A stretch of DNA of 64,000 nt from Sipunculus nudus (lineage: Eukaryota > Annelida > Sipuncula > Golfingiida > Sipunculidae). A program made the translations under genes and the position numbers. This document shows, piece by piece, positions 48,600 through 61,144 of this stretch; positions within the stretch are counted from its first letter, which is position 1; each line of letters begins with the position of its first letter. The stretch spans positions 21,858,979 to 21,922,978 of the forward strand of contig CM049321.1 of NCBI GenBank assembly GCA_026874595.1. Reading direction: 5' to 3'. The notes under the pieces were generated by a model. It ran no database searches, was not told where the DNA came from, and saw only the letters and a program-made list of their open reading frames with translations.

Positions 48600-50990
48600 T
48601 ATCTATCAATATGTGACAGGGTAAAAAAATACTAAGTCCGATTTGATTAGTCTAACATGGACCCAACAAAGATTTGCTTACATGGAGGGGAATTCCACCC
48701 TTTCCAGTATTCCCCTTGGTTATTATCAACTGGCAGGTGAAGTGATTCACAGCCTCTGTGTGATCTTGTGTACCAAGATGGTACTTCAAAAAGTTTCACT
48801 ACTTCGTAGTCAACATCACCATTGATGGCTATTATTAAATTCTTGTTTGGTTCCCCAGGACCAGGTAATTTGGTAGCATGATGTGATATGCGCGATTATG
48901 AGACCTCGTTTCCTGGTCATTCTTTGGCCTTGCTGTTACACCGATTGGATATATAGGAATCGACTACCTGGAACAGAAGACACTCACTGCTTATTTGTCT
49001 TTTGTATTGTGTGCTCTCGCATATACTCCACAAAAACCCACTGACACAGAGAGGATTTTCACAGCGCCACACAAAAGGTTCTACAGTAGCTTTATTATTT
49101 GCTAATATTTTACCTTGTATTTGTTTTGGGATGTTGTTCGTCTGAAATATGAGACCTTAAGATCACTTAAGATAAACACTGCTATGTTTTAAGGATTGTA
49201 CCGATATTCGGTAGGGGCACGAATGATATATTTCAATGTAGCTCCGGCTGACAGTTTAAACATATCTGAAAACATCAAGTTAATTCGGAATGTGGGATTT
49301 ATCAGACGATAAGGCTACTTATACTGCATGGTAACCAGATATTGGATATAAGCAAACGTACACTTAACCAAACTGCGAAAAATTTAAATGTTTATAAAAA
49401 TGTGATTATTAGTAGGGTTACCAGAATAAAGAACGATTACTGCATTTAACTTTGCTCTATGAGTTACCAGAATAAAGAAAGGCTTACTGCATTTATCTAA
49501 TTTTGGGCATAAGTGATCTTAACCGAACAATAATCTGCAATGAAACCAGTACACATATTCAGCAATTAAAAAACATTATGTCTGGACTCGTTGCCTTTAA
49601 ACAGAGCACCCAGCTTTAAATCCGACCCTATTGATGAAATCCTTGTTGTTTAGAAGTCCAATATGAACGCAGTCATGACTGGAGAATGTGTGTGAAAAAT
49701 AATACCACCTATTATAACCACACAATACTGTCACGTACACGGATCGCTTGAACTTACATAGACTCATCTTAGACTTGCTTACATTGAAGTTCGCTTTCTG
49801 TGACTGCCTTACAGTCATGTTAAGCAATAGGCGCAGGGGACCACACCGACTGTGTGCTCTTGTATTCCATGAACATTAATTTGAACAGTTCGCCTCAAAC
49901 ATTATATCACAGACTACCATAAACTTATAGTTTGATAGCTTGAGACCGTGTCATTTGATAGCGGAATAAAATATGAGCGATTATGAGGCCTGGTTTCCCT
50001 GATCATTCCCCCCGAGCGGTCTTGATATAACACCGGCTGGTAACATGGGAACAGGCTATCTACAGTAGGTGACACTCACTGCACATGTGGCTTTAGTAGA
50101 TAGACTCACATAGACCCCACATAGCTACGGTTACAGGGAGTGAATTTCAAATGCCTGCGGTGAAACAAAGCCGAGTACATCACTACTATGTGAAAGCATG
50201 TTTTATATGGTATTACTTACAGAAGTTCGTTCTTACATACATTTGGGTATCAAGGGTACAAGATTTATAAAAAAAAAACTTAGTTACTTAAATCTGTATA
50301 CATTTAAACTTCGTCTTCGTTACTGATATCTTGTGTATACACCGAAATAGAAAAGAGCGTATATCTGCCCCTTTTCAGATGATCTCGGATGATAAGCCAC
50401 TGATGCATCATGGTGACAAGATATGGGATATGAACCAACGTCTATGCCTACCTGGAGGCTACGATAAACGACACAGTAAAATACTTTCATACCTGTATGT
50501 AAAGTATTATAAAATAGGTTATGTGTAACATTTGTGTAACATGTGAAACACAGTTTTCAAGAGCATTGCTGAGTAAGCAGACCTGAGCTACAGGCTCACC
50601 AGGAAATCATGTTTTTGTGCTTGACATTTCGCTTTAAAATCAATACAGTAGACGAATAAAAAATAGTCTCAATAGTAATAATAATTACAGGTCAAAGTAA
50701 GGTCAATGTAAGAAACGTGTCCAAATATCAAAAAGGGAAAAATAAGTGTCATATAATGCTACTGTAGTCAAACCTGCACCAACCACGTCCACTAACATAC
50801 CTTCTAAGTAAACTCGTTTACGTGTGTGTGTGTGGGGGGGGGGGGGGGGGGGTCCGGTTCCATTCGACAATTCATCTTCTACAGCTGACCCAGTTTTAAA
50901 TTATCTTTTATGCTGATCGCAGTCGTCTTTTTATTCAGTTTTTATCATCATCATGTCCTTTATGGTCCACCTTCATATTAATAATTATAT
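48600..50990. repeat. Repeat unit 4 of the 37-51 kb array, with an internal deletion
   Basis: A partial module at 48,640-48,900 is followed by a close copy of 39,738-41,400 (from 48,941). The cagatgatctcggat block at 50,377 then joins directly to the sequence matching the last module of unit 2 (near 50,450). The modules between, about 0.9 kb in unit 2, are therefore deleted. The unit ends with the block matching 42,550-42,790, including a GT/poly-G tract at 50,823-50,852. Confidence 0.75.
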
Positions 50991-51584
50991 AAATTTGACA
51001 GTCAAGAGCGAACTATCCTGTGTATTCCAATATGTTTTAACGTATACACATTGTATACTCCAAATTAACTACATAAATCAAGTCCATCCTATTTTTCTAA
51101 AGACTTATCAGTTGAAAAGGGAAAGTATTTTTGTATTTTACACCTATATGTTGTCCGACTTTAGCTATATACAACCGGAGTAGATGCCAGGCGTATTCTA
51201 TTTCTTTATCAGTTGTCCCAAGGAGAGAGGCCTTGCTGGCAATGCCCTGGTCAGAAAATGCAGAGATCAATATGCACGTGAAACACTGCAGTAACGATCC
51301 AGACATTAACACAGGGAGATTTTTAATAGCAATATATTTACCATTACTACCAGTCAAAACTTGATTTATCCGAATAATACCAGACATCTATTACAAAAAC
51401 AGCGAGAATAAAATTATTCCTTTTAATATTTTCATGCAAAGGAATAAGGAACAGCAGAAACTAAAGAACATATCTACTGAGTGGCAATAAAATTAAATTT
51501 TTAATTATGTTAATAATCAGCCGCGTGCACACACATTTGACATATATATCATATCTTGGCTCAAGTTTGACATTGCCCATTATA

Positions 51585-51641
<57 letters not shown>

Positions 51642-52670
51642 ATATATTTATATATATGTGTGTAACGAAAGCTATAATGAAGGCCTTTCAGAGGGCTTCT
51701 TCTTGTATGTACCCCGGTGTACCTTGTAACAATCGCACCCTGTTTTACGCTTGCTTTGGAGGATCATAATGAACAAGCAAATACCGACTTCAAAACTTAA
51801 CTAATCATCAAGTCCCCCAAATGTGTATATAGACTATTTGGCATCAAAAGTGTAAAGACTGGGTGACAGACATATGGATGCAATATTAATATTAAAGAAT
51901 TGATACCTTTCATAAAAAGAGGTCATTGCGAAATTGACAAACTAAAACGGACGTTCAACCCTGACATAGACTAGCATAGACTCTGTTTCACTCTCTTTAA
52001 AGCGAAATCACATTAGACTTATCTAACACATAATTGATTTCGCTGCTAAAGCCAACAAAACCTATATATGATGATTATCCTCATATTATCTCATATTAAG
52101 AGAGGTGCACTATAAAAGAAAGGACATATGTATTTATTTCCGCATACAGAAGTATATGTACACATTTACAATGACATTTTCAATGAGTGGTGTAATGTTA
52201 TGTGGGGCTATGTGTGCCATGGTTTAAAACAAAACCCGGACAGCATATTTTATCTCTCATTATAAGTAGAGCATATGCCTTCTACACAATAACTTGGCAA
52301 TAATGCTCTTCGTGAAAAAGTAATTAGTATTCATATTTTTATATCTATTAGATATATGTGACATAAATCAAATCAATTTCCTAAGGCTTACGTATCTGAT
52401 AATATTTACTATTTTACTAATTGCTGAAGGTTTTGTTTTGGAGAACGGCTGAACAGCCAGAAACATTTCTGTCCAGTGCTTCAATATTTGTTTGAAATCA
52501 TGAATATTTGTCAGAGTGTCTTTTTAAACAGCAATGTATTGTTATTACATAGAAAATGTACAGTTGAAAGTAAGGTTTTATGCAAGATACCCGTATTCTG
52601 CAATCTGAATACTCTTACACTCCTCCGTATTAGATATATGTAGAAATATTTAAAACAAGTGAAGCAGGAG
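50991..52670. other. Non-coding interval
   Basis: It holds the TA-rich microsatellite at 51,583. Opposed open frames at 51,097-51,387 have no recognisable domain and were not called. Confidence 0.4.
51583..51658. repeat. (TA)n microsatellite with TTTA interruptions
   Basis: Alternating TA repeats interrupted by tttatata units span about 75 bp. Confidence 0.9.
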
Positions 52671-52689
52671 TCATGATGGTCAGCTGATC

Positions 52690-53490
52690 TCTGACACTAA
52701 GAAAATCTAGTGGAATGAATTCCAGAGTGCATGGTTTATGCGGATATTCCATAGAATAAAGGTTACATCGACCTTATTTATAGGGGACTCCCTAGATGGT
52801 AAGTTAGAACTTTCTATGTCAAACTACCTTGTGTGCATTTGATAATATACGCAAATCATGTTCTTTCTTATATCTCAAAGAATATAGGTCTCATTGACCT
52901 TATTTTGGATATCCAAGGAGACATAACAATGACCTCATTTACTTTAAGAAAGATATTTCTAAACCAACAGTTAAGATTCGTGCACTGTCTTGATGCTCAA
53001 ACTTAGGTTATCTGCTCGTAGCTTACAGATTATGGGTCAAAGTACCCCGATATTAGGTTTCAAGGAGACGTGCAAAGGACGTCCCTGAATGTCATATTAG
53101 GAGGTTCTGGGGCTAACGGATACAATTTGTGCCTCTAACTCCCTGGGCGCTCAAATCCATGCTTTCGCCAAGTGTCTCACAGAATATAAGACAGCATGGC
53201 CTAATCTAAGTTTCCGAGATTCTCCGAGGACCTCCCTGGATATACAGTTTGATGTTTCTAGGTCAACCGGAAACAATATGTGCCCTGTCTGGCTTTCAGG
53301 ATGCTTAAATCATGTTTTTCACTATAGGTGTCTATAGCTTTGTATCATTTTTTTTTTCATTAATTTTGCCTGCACAAACAGGCTCCATAACTCAGAGAAT
53401 ATAGGCCACCATAAACTAATTTCAGGTGTCCCACACGACTTTAATTGGCTGCTCAGGGGTTCAGTTAGAATATTTTGGTTCCAGTGGTTA
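52690..53490. repeat. Degenerate tandem array, about five units of 130-215 bp
   Basis: A gaatataggtc-like core occurs at about 52,753, 52,881, 53,028, 53,182 and 53,396. Each core is followed by a t(t/c)attt...cc block, a g(a/g)ggac.tccct.ga block, and a ttctaggtcaac / ...ttgtgc.ctgt... block, in that order. The units are strongly diverged, so the array is old. Confidence 0.7.
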
Positions 53491-53499
53491 TAATTTCTG

Positions 53500-53581
53500 C
53501 ACTGTTAACGGTCTGACGGCAAAATAAAGTGATCGCTTTAACTCAGATGACTATCATTCAACTGAGCTAAATATAGATGCA
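53500..53581. repeat. Short dispersed repeat, partner of 43,242-43,310
   Basis: It shares gttaacgg, actcagatga and actgagctaaa with the copy at 43.2 kb. Confidence 0.4.
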
Positions 53582-55406
53582 CCCAGTTCTGTGGGAAATT
53601 GTGAGTCAACAACTATTCCCTGATTAATAGATAAAAATCTTACCTAGTTTTGTAGTTGTGCAGAACGAAAATCATCTGTCATCTGCTATTTAAATGTATA
53701 ACCAAGTTTATGAAGTAAAACTAGTCACATTGCACAAATATATTTAACGGAAAAGTATCAAATATACCAAATATAACTTAAGTATATATTAGTATCATTG
53801 TTCTTCAAGAAAATCGCAAACGCTCTGTTTTGTATTTACCTATATAATCCAATGACCAGCAACCCCCGAATAAAAGTCACGAAGCCATGATACACGGAGG
53901 TTCTGAAATGAATATAGACTTGAGCTGATTGAGAAAAAATATTAAGCTGATTAGGTGAAGACTATTTCCTACACAGCGATACTGGTGTACAACAAGATCT
54001 GTAAGCGGTGCACAAGATCTGCAAGCCAAGTACACGGCATATCAATAGGCAGGTTGCCTGGGCCGTGATGAAACGACCTATTTACGATTACAGACACATG
54101 TACCACAGACCGGAAGCCACAAAGCATGAGATAACGTTTACACTCCGGGAGATATGAACAAACGAGGATGTAAAGTGTAAGGTCCGCCTGCATCGCGGTT
54201 AAAAACGGCCTGCGTGGGCATCTGTAATTTGACATAGTTATGGCTGCGGTGTGAATGATGCAAGCTCCAAATGGAAAGACAGGAGGATAACTACACAGTG
54301 AGTCAATATTCCTACAAAGAGGTGTTCATTGATATATGGCTTCGTCGCAGCTTTTTGCTGGGTGGAGACAATTTGTACACAATGATCTTGCCATACAACA
54401 GGATTTGTCACCTTTGTACACGCAATATAACAGACATACACAAGGGAAGCTATGTGAAGCCAAGTAACATATCTATGTTGGCTGTCTGGGTCATGATGAC
54501 GTGACCTAATTTGCGGGGGTTCTGTGCAGACATGTACCGAAACGCAGTATAAACGACAGTGACTGTGAGGGTTGCAGGACGTTATTTACACCGAGGTTCA
54601 CGAGTTTTCTGAATGTTCGTGCGAAGACGTGCAGGAGAGTCGGAACGACTTTAATCGGATATTAACTTTGACATACTGCGAAACGTAAGTTTGCTCATGG
54701 TAAAATGACTCTTTGTACTCAGTGTACAGAAAAGTTTGCTTGCTTCAGTCCGAGAGCTCCTTCAATTTAACTTGATTATAAACAACGAATGAAGAAATGT
54801 TTATGCCAGTATATGACGGCATTGAATGGTTTGGGTTTAGAAAATGTACTTCACAACATAACAGCTCAATACCAAGGTGACAGTACGGCCATGAATCAGA
54901 CTTTGGGCAATATCTAGTTGCAGCAGGTTGCAGCCTATCTCAAGAGAGGCTTGTTGGTGCAAACGCGGGGTGTTATGTAATACCTGGATGAAATGTAACC
55001 AGAACTATAGAGTACGCTAATCCGGGAGGCCTTGAAAATCATATAAACGTGCGATGTATTATTAAGATATTATCAGACAAGATCTACATCAAGTCTACGG
55101 TATACCAAGAAAATTAGGAGTTAAGTATTCGGAAGTAAGAAAGGAAAATGAGCATACTGTCTTGAATTTCTGGTTACCATTAATGTCACGTGACCATGAT
55201 CACCTTGAACAGACTTATTCAAGGCATGGCTATTGGTTACCTTGGACATTGCGAATGGATGTTTTAATTCTAAAATCCGGTCAGAATTTTAACAACATGT
55301 ATAATATATAATCAGTTGGAGGAACATTAAATGTTAATATAATGGGATATGTGTTGTAATTATAAATTTTGACATCATTTCATTACACAAAATTTGTATT
55401 CCCAGT
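53582..55406. other. Intergenic DNA with a diverged tandem duplication upstream of the 55.4-kb gene
   Basis: Blocks at about 54,050-54,200 and 54,478-54,640 are similar: cctgggccgtgatgaaacgacc against ctgggtcatgatgacgtgacc, then cagacacatgtacc against cagacatgtacc. The spacing is near 430 bp. Open frames here overlap on both strands and were not called. The end, tattcccag at 55,398-55,406, is the acceptor of the next exon. Confidence 0.45.
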
Positions 55407-56642
55407 GCGAGCGCTGAATTACATTCCTGGAAATGGAGACTAGTTTTACTCCAAAGCCTGATGATGTGAAACTTTTAAAGATTGACTTGATTCATGTGTT
55501 GCTTACAGCAAAGCCTATCGACCCCACCGAGACACTAGCAGAAATTCTACCTAATGATCCAGGTACCGAGCATGTGCATGATATAATTAACAAACTGATC
55601 AGAAAACTGTCTGACAAAGACTGTGAAACAAACACGAAAGTAAAACTTAGTATCCAAACGAGTCTCATAAAGTCAAAGAAACGTACAGATGTTATATCAA
55701 AGTTAATGACAAATCAGTTTGAGACATGTCATATCAAACCACTCTTATTAAAGATGCAGAAACATTTTACGCCGTTTGAAGAATCTTCTGATTTAGTGTA
55801 TGAAAAACAATCAACAAAGATGGAGCCTTGTGCTACATTTGATCCAAGAAACGTCATTTCAGGCTCCGAGCCTGTGAATGGTGAATGTACTACCACGGAT
55901 TATAAAACAACTACTATGAAATCGCTAAATTCGTACATGCCGACATCGCTAACATCGATTCAGCAAGGAGACACTGAGATAGATGGTTCAGTTCTTCCGG
56001 TAAAGGGCATGACTGAGAAAGGAAAATCCACAGGTACTATTCTATTCAACAGTTCGGACGACTATGATAAGTACTTTGGTAGAGATGAAAATAAAAACAA
56101 AGCAGCAGAAGCTATAGAAATGGATCTCTTACATTTTACAGATCAAGAGCAGAAAGAAAAACTCGGAAACAATAAGGATTATACTGATTGTAGGTCAGAA
56201 AGGAATTTCAAACCTGGGGAGAAGCGTCTGTCTGAAGAAGTGGTGGAAATCGGTCAAACACAAGCAAAACGAACACGGACACCAAATAAAGAGTCGAAGG
56301 TTATTAGTGATTTATGGCTACAGAGTCATAAAAAATGTAGTGTTTGCCAGGATTTAGACTCAATAGATATCAATAAATTGGAAAAAATCAATAAAATGTC
56401 AAAGGAACTTTGCATTCAAATTATCAGAAAGAATAAGTTAATCGTGACAAGAAAACCAAAACGTAGAAGAGCAAATGTTAAGCAGCCTGTTCATAGAACG
56501 AACAGAACCAACCACTTCTTTATCCAAAACGAGGTCGAGGGGAATGTACAAGTTTGTAAAACGGCCTTTAAGAAGGCCTTCAGTCTGCAAAATAATGACG
56601 TCTTAGATACGGTTCAAGAAATTGAGAAAGATGATGTTAACG
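55407..56642 (+). CDS. Unknown lysine/serine-rich, probably nuclear protein: first coding exon
   Basis: The ATG at 55,433 (context GAAATGG) lies 26 bases after a good acceptor. I place the exon end at 56,642, where AACG is followed by GTAATA, because this phase-1 end joins in frame to the exon at 57,038. Reading through instead gives a 421-residue ORF that stops at 56,698. Residues 1-120 look helical (LLKIDLIHVLLTAK, VHDIINKLIRKL). The middle is polar and low in complexity. A C-x2-C (KKCSVCQDL) lies at about 302-305, a basic NLS-like RKPKRRRA at about 340, and then HFFIQNEVEGNVQVCKTAFK. A VCK-x-x-F segment of this kind occurs ahead of the catalytic region in some transposase-derived proteins, which is only a weak hint. 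I do not recognise the family. It is the longest intact ORF of the window and is not visibly repetitive. Confidence 0.6.
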
Positions 56643-57037
56643 GTAATATATTTCTAGTTACATCTTACCTGGGATATACAATGATCGAATTCTGTTAATT
56701 ACAGTTCTGCTCTCTCTCTCTCTCTCTTCCTCTCTCTCTCTCTTAATTACAGTTCTCTCAAATATAATTACAGTTTACACACATATTTATGAAGACACTT
56801 TTGTGCATGTTTCAAACAGTGCGGGGTAAACTGTTTTCCTAATGTATGCAGTTTAATTACATAAGATTTTATATGTATGGTATGATGTTTACCATGCTGG
56901 ATAAAATACTATAGTACAATAAATATTGGTTTTGCATAAGGGAAATTAACTGTTTTAAAATGTTGTACACTTACATTTTTCTAATTAGACCAGATTGTTT
57001 CGTTATTTCTTCTAGCTGTTAAATTTATATATTTTAG

Positions 57038-57565
57038 GTCTCTCTACGCCAGATGAACGCTTGCCCCTCGCTGTAGATGAACACGATTTAGCAAAGACGA
57101 AATCCAACACTCCACACAATTCAAGGTCCAACAGATCAAACTCTACTCAAATAAACACTGCTCCTCACTGCGCCTCCTTGGGCACTCCTTTGGCTTCGAC
57201 ACATGAGAGTATTAAGGAGTCAGGAAAAAACAACATAAATTCAAGCAACCCAGATAAAAGGACCAGCTCTTCTTTAGAACAGGTATTCTGGGGAACAGTG
57301 AATCGCCTGCGAACACTGATGGACTTGATCGACTATCAGCAGCCGCTGAAAAGGTAGCTTCTCCACATGATCAGCTTATCACGGATAAGCCAGGCAATGC
57401 AGTTCATACCTTAGAGATCATTATGAATGGTGTGGCACAGGAACCCGCCAAAAGTAACACTCCGAAAGTCTCAAATGCAGAAATGCCTTTACCTGATATT
57501 CCACTGTCATACGTCGACGAAGTACTATTCGCCAGTTGCCCATATGAGACACCCGGATATATAGG
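57038..57565 (+). CDS. Unknown protein, second coding exon (frame changes inside)
   Basis: The acceptor attttag ends at 57,037. The first codon is completed by one base from the previous exon, giving G-LSTPDERLPL. The frame is polar and Ser/Asn/Thr-rich to about 57,280 and would stop at 57,357. From about 57,256 a different frame is open (GILGNSESPANTDGLDRL, later PLPDIPLSYVDEVLF) up to 57,565, where ATAG is followed by the strong donor GTAAGT in phase 1. The strong donor and matching phase suggest that both parts are coding and that one base is gained or lost near 57,270, or that a small intron ends at ctttag there. Downstream exons were not found in the next 2.5 kb. Confidence 0.5.
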
Positions 57566-60123
57566 TAAGTTCCTCATTTCATGAGTACGGGATAATGTTA
57601 TGAGCGCATTGATTAATCCTTGCGCAAAAAAGTATCCAGAACTAAAATCTTACCTACCTTAATAAGGGTAAAAGCACAGATATTCCTCCCTTCGCCAAAG
57701 TACGCTATAAGCACAAAACTTCATATTACGTTCATTTAGGACTGGACTATAAATATATAATTTTGGGGTGCATAGTTCCTCAGAAATGTTAGGATTTTTA
57801 TTGTCTCTTGGTCTTTTCGTATGACCGTGTCAACATAGCTCTTATTTGGGTAACTTCGGCCGTCACCGAGCCCCACAGTTGTTTAGAAATGTTTATTGTC
57901 ATATGGTGGTTGTAACGTTACAACGGCTGTTGCGTCTTATGTGCGGCACTCCCTGGATATATCATGATTTTTTAAATAATTTGAAAATAACAGAAACTCT
58001 GTGAAAATACGATGTGTCACCTTATAAGTCAACTGATGCTTAGTAAATACCAGTTTAAAAATCTTTAACATGAATATCAGTTTAAACATTTTAAACATGC
58101 AGTTAATGAAAAAAAAATACAAATACGCTCAGCGGAAAGTCGTTCTTGTCTTAAAATATTATAAATCAAATTGATCGCGTTTTCTTTTCTATATGTTTCT
58201 GATTGGCGTCTATACAGTAAAAGGAGGGCAGACTTTATGCAAATAAACTGCCAACTATATGAATGCTAAAAACAGAAGCAGGCCTCTGCGTGTCATGTTC
58301 AACGAGGGGTAACATAAATTTCTTAGTCGTTGTGTCTTTAAATCTACATACGCATATAAAATTTATGGATTCTACTAAATGCATGGGGAGAATGCGTCTC
58401 TTTCTGAGCACAGGCAGTGAGGAACATACTGGATAAGTTACAGGTCAGCAAACACTCGCGGAGTTCGTCGAACGGCATTTGCGACTTGTTAAAGACCGTA
58501 CACATATAAAGTGCGTTGGATCAGGGGATATTTAAATAATAACTAAAATAAAATGGGAGGACAGCGTATTTGGGTTTTTGGCGTCCGTTTCTGCATGGGA
58601 TTTTCTATCGGATGATTAGCGGTAGATGGCGCCCCAGCTTCGAGCAAAATGGGTCGGTCTGTATATGTTAGCAGTAGGCGTATTTGCTATACAAGTACCT
58701 TGCTTATGTAATATAATGGTATTAAGATGACGAATACACTAAATATATCGTTTGCATTATTTATTATTTAATTCTTTGGGTTCCTTGGAATGCCAAAAAC
58801 GTGCTGCCCTGTCAAACAAAGTGTCAGTATTAGCGGATCGTTAATAAGGCATGACACAAGTGGAACTTAGTTTACCGGTGGGGGGGGGGCGCTTTTTGAT
58901 GTATTTGGCGCTCATTGCGTCAAATACTTTTATTATAATTCATAATATATTTATGTAATAAATATTCTATGAAATAATAATTACATCAAGAAACACTAAA
59001 TACATAGTAAAGGTGCTTTACTCATATTTATTTAGAGTGGGTTCTAAAGACCTTTATAGAGATCCTATATATTCCGCCTAGATTTTACACGCATGAATTT
59101 ATTTATTGTCAAAAATAGGTTGCAGGGCATTTTTGTGTGTTACCAGTATATATACGCCGTAATAACAGATTTGTCTCCGTGTTAAGCTCACAACAGTCAA
59201 TAAAGTTGTTTAGAGTGTTCCTAGTAATTGGGCATACCGTTTATAACTATTTCTTCAGGACTGTCCAAGAATATTTAAACTTAAGATTAATTTCTTAAGT
59301 CACTATATCCTATTGGCATTCTCTGCAGAAAGTGTAGCTGAAATTAATTTTCTCCCTGTATAATATACCATTATAATCCTACTATAGTAAAAAAACATGA
59401 TTCAGCTTAAAACTTTGTGGGTTGGCCCGGTTCCACACGATAGCTGTCTGTTCTAGTTAGGTCCATTTATTGAATAATAATTAAATTGCAGATTTAAATT
59501 ATTTTTTGTTCCTCAAAATTGTTCGTTATATGTAATCGTTCAAATATTAAGCGAAACCGAATATCATATACACAGTAAACCATAATTATATGGTCATAAT
59601 TATAATTAAAATCATAATTATATATGAAATGTCACTTTGATTTTTTCTCAAATAAAACATATAAAATCAATCCCTGTAAATTGTTTTGAAACAACCTAAT
59701 ATTTTATTATCCCGGAAAGGGTGGGCGGGTTGAAATAAAACCCCATACCGGTGCGATCAGGGCCGACTGATTCAAACTATATACTGGGTGAGGAGGCTAA
59801 TGGTTGATATTAGCAGATACAGTCGGCTACTACGGAATAAAAAAAAAGAAAAGTTATATATCTAAAAATCTCAATCATTTTATATAGAGAGTATGCCTAA
59901 CTATATAATGAAGAAAACTTATAATACTTGAAGAAATAAATTTGCTGAACATTGTGTTATTCCCCTAAAATCTGTACCCTAGCTTTCTATGGTCGAAATG
60001 CCATGCAGCAAGATATTCCAGACAGTGAAGTCTTGTCAGAGACTAATACGCGCGTCACGAGAGCGTCAAGCGTGCGCCACCCCCCGGTCGCTTCCAGTAC
60101 TCGATGTACTTTCGGAATTTCAG

Positions 60124-60125
<2 letters not shown>
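57566..60125. other. Intron or intergenic DNA
   Basis: It begins with the donor GTAAGT. No further exon was recognised. A poly-G tract at 58,879-58,889 runs into cgctttttgatg. The rest is AT-rich, with a small GC-richer patch at 60,050-60,110. Confidence 0.4.

Positions 60126-60126
<1 letters not shown>

Positions 60127-60181
<55 letters not shown>
60127..60181. repeat. (TA)n microsatellite
   Basis: About 27 TA dinucleotides, ending close to the hAT-like terminus at 60,193. Confidence 0.95.
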
Positions 60182-60185
<4 letters not shown>

Positions 60186-60192
60186 TTGCTAT

Positions 60193-61102
60193 CAGTGGCG
60201 GATTCTTTGAATATTATAACTGGAATATCTCACATTTTATTTTTTCCAATTTTCATGTTCATTTTCATTATTCATATTTCTCTTTATTAATTAGTAATTG
60301 GATTTTATTTAAGTTATCTGGAGTTTATTACTTTAAATTATTCATTAGTTGAGGATGAGGATATTTATAAACAGCTGCTGAACAACTGCAGAGCACCACG
60401 CCCTGGTTGGCGTCGACCGTGAACAATCCCTCTGTTCCTCTGATGATACCGGTACACGAACTCACGATCTGTGCTCTTACTCTTAAGCGTCTTGTGTGCT
60501 GTCGAGACCACAGACCCCGGTAAAATGTAAAGTTTAACATAAGACTTCAGCATATCAGTTATTTTACTCCAAGCATTACATTTAAAAGATAATATTTTGC
60601 AAGTTATAAACGTAAATGCTACTTTACGACATTGACTTAAACATGTTGAAAATGATTGAAATTTTATATCCTTGTTTTGAAGAAATATAAATATTAAATA
60701 TTGAACCCCTCTACAGTTAGATTACATAACGCAAAGACATGAGAGAACAGTTTTATAGGAACAGAAAATCTTCATATTTTTATCGAAACATTTTCAAATA
60801 TGGGGGGGGGGGGGTATCCCCCTCTCATACCCTCCCCATATACCTGTAATTAACCTATATAAAACCAAGGTTTTATTATTGAAAATAAAAAAAAAATCAT
60901 TATTTTTATACACTAAAATATATAACTGATAGTAATGATAATAATAATAATAATACACATACAACATATACACATATATATAACACTTAGTTTACATATA
61001 GATATTTGCGCCCCCCCCCCCCCCCACTTGCTTTAATAATATCCATAAATAGAAGCGCCCCTGCCCCCCCCCCCCCACCTCAAATTTCTGGATCCGCCAC
61101 TG
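60193..61102. mobile_element. hAT-like non-autonomous element (CAGTGGCGGAT termini)
   Basis: The left end CAGTGGCGGATTC and the right end, which reads CAGTGGCGGATCCAGAAA in reverse complement, are inverted and typical of hAT elements. The right end is preceded by long poly-C tracts (61,010-61,025 and 61,063-61,077), and a G tract lies at 60,802-60,814. No transposase ORF is present. The 8-bp flanks (attgctat and atcatggc) do not match, so the two ends may come from different insertions. Confidence 0.5.
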
Positions 61103-61144
61103 ATCATGGCCCCCTCCCCTCCCTCAATCCTGGCTACGCCTCAG
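61103..61144. mobile_element. Second hAT-like terminus adjoining the first
   Basis: CTCAATCCTGGCTACGCCTCAG is, in reverse complement, CTGAGGCGTAGCCAGGATTG. It resembles another common hAT-type end. Its partner end was not found, so this is probably a truncated or nested insertion. Confidence 0.35.

Noticed and set aside
51097-51387. Opposed 96- and 77-codon ORFs
   Set aside because: No domain, and both strands are open. I could not support either.
52690-53490. Possible CRISPR-like repeat-spacer pattern
   Set aside because: Units are long, diverged and irregular, and the genome is eukaryotic. It is an old tandem repeat.
59952-60290. ORFs spanning a Tyr-Ile repeat
   Set aside because: The repeat is a translated (TA)n microsatellite.
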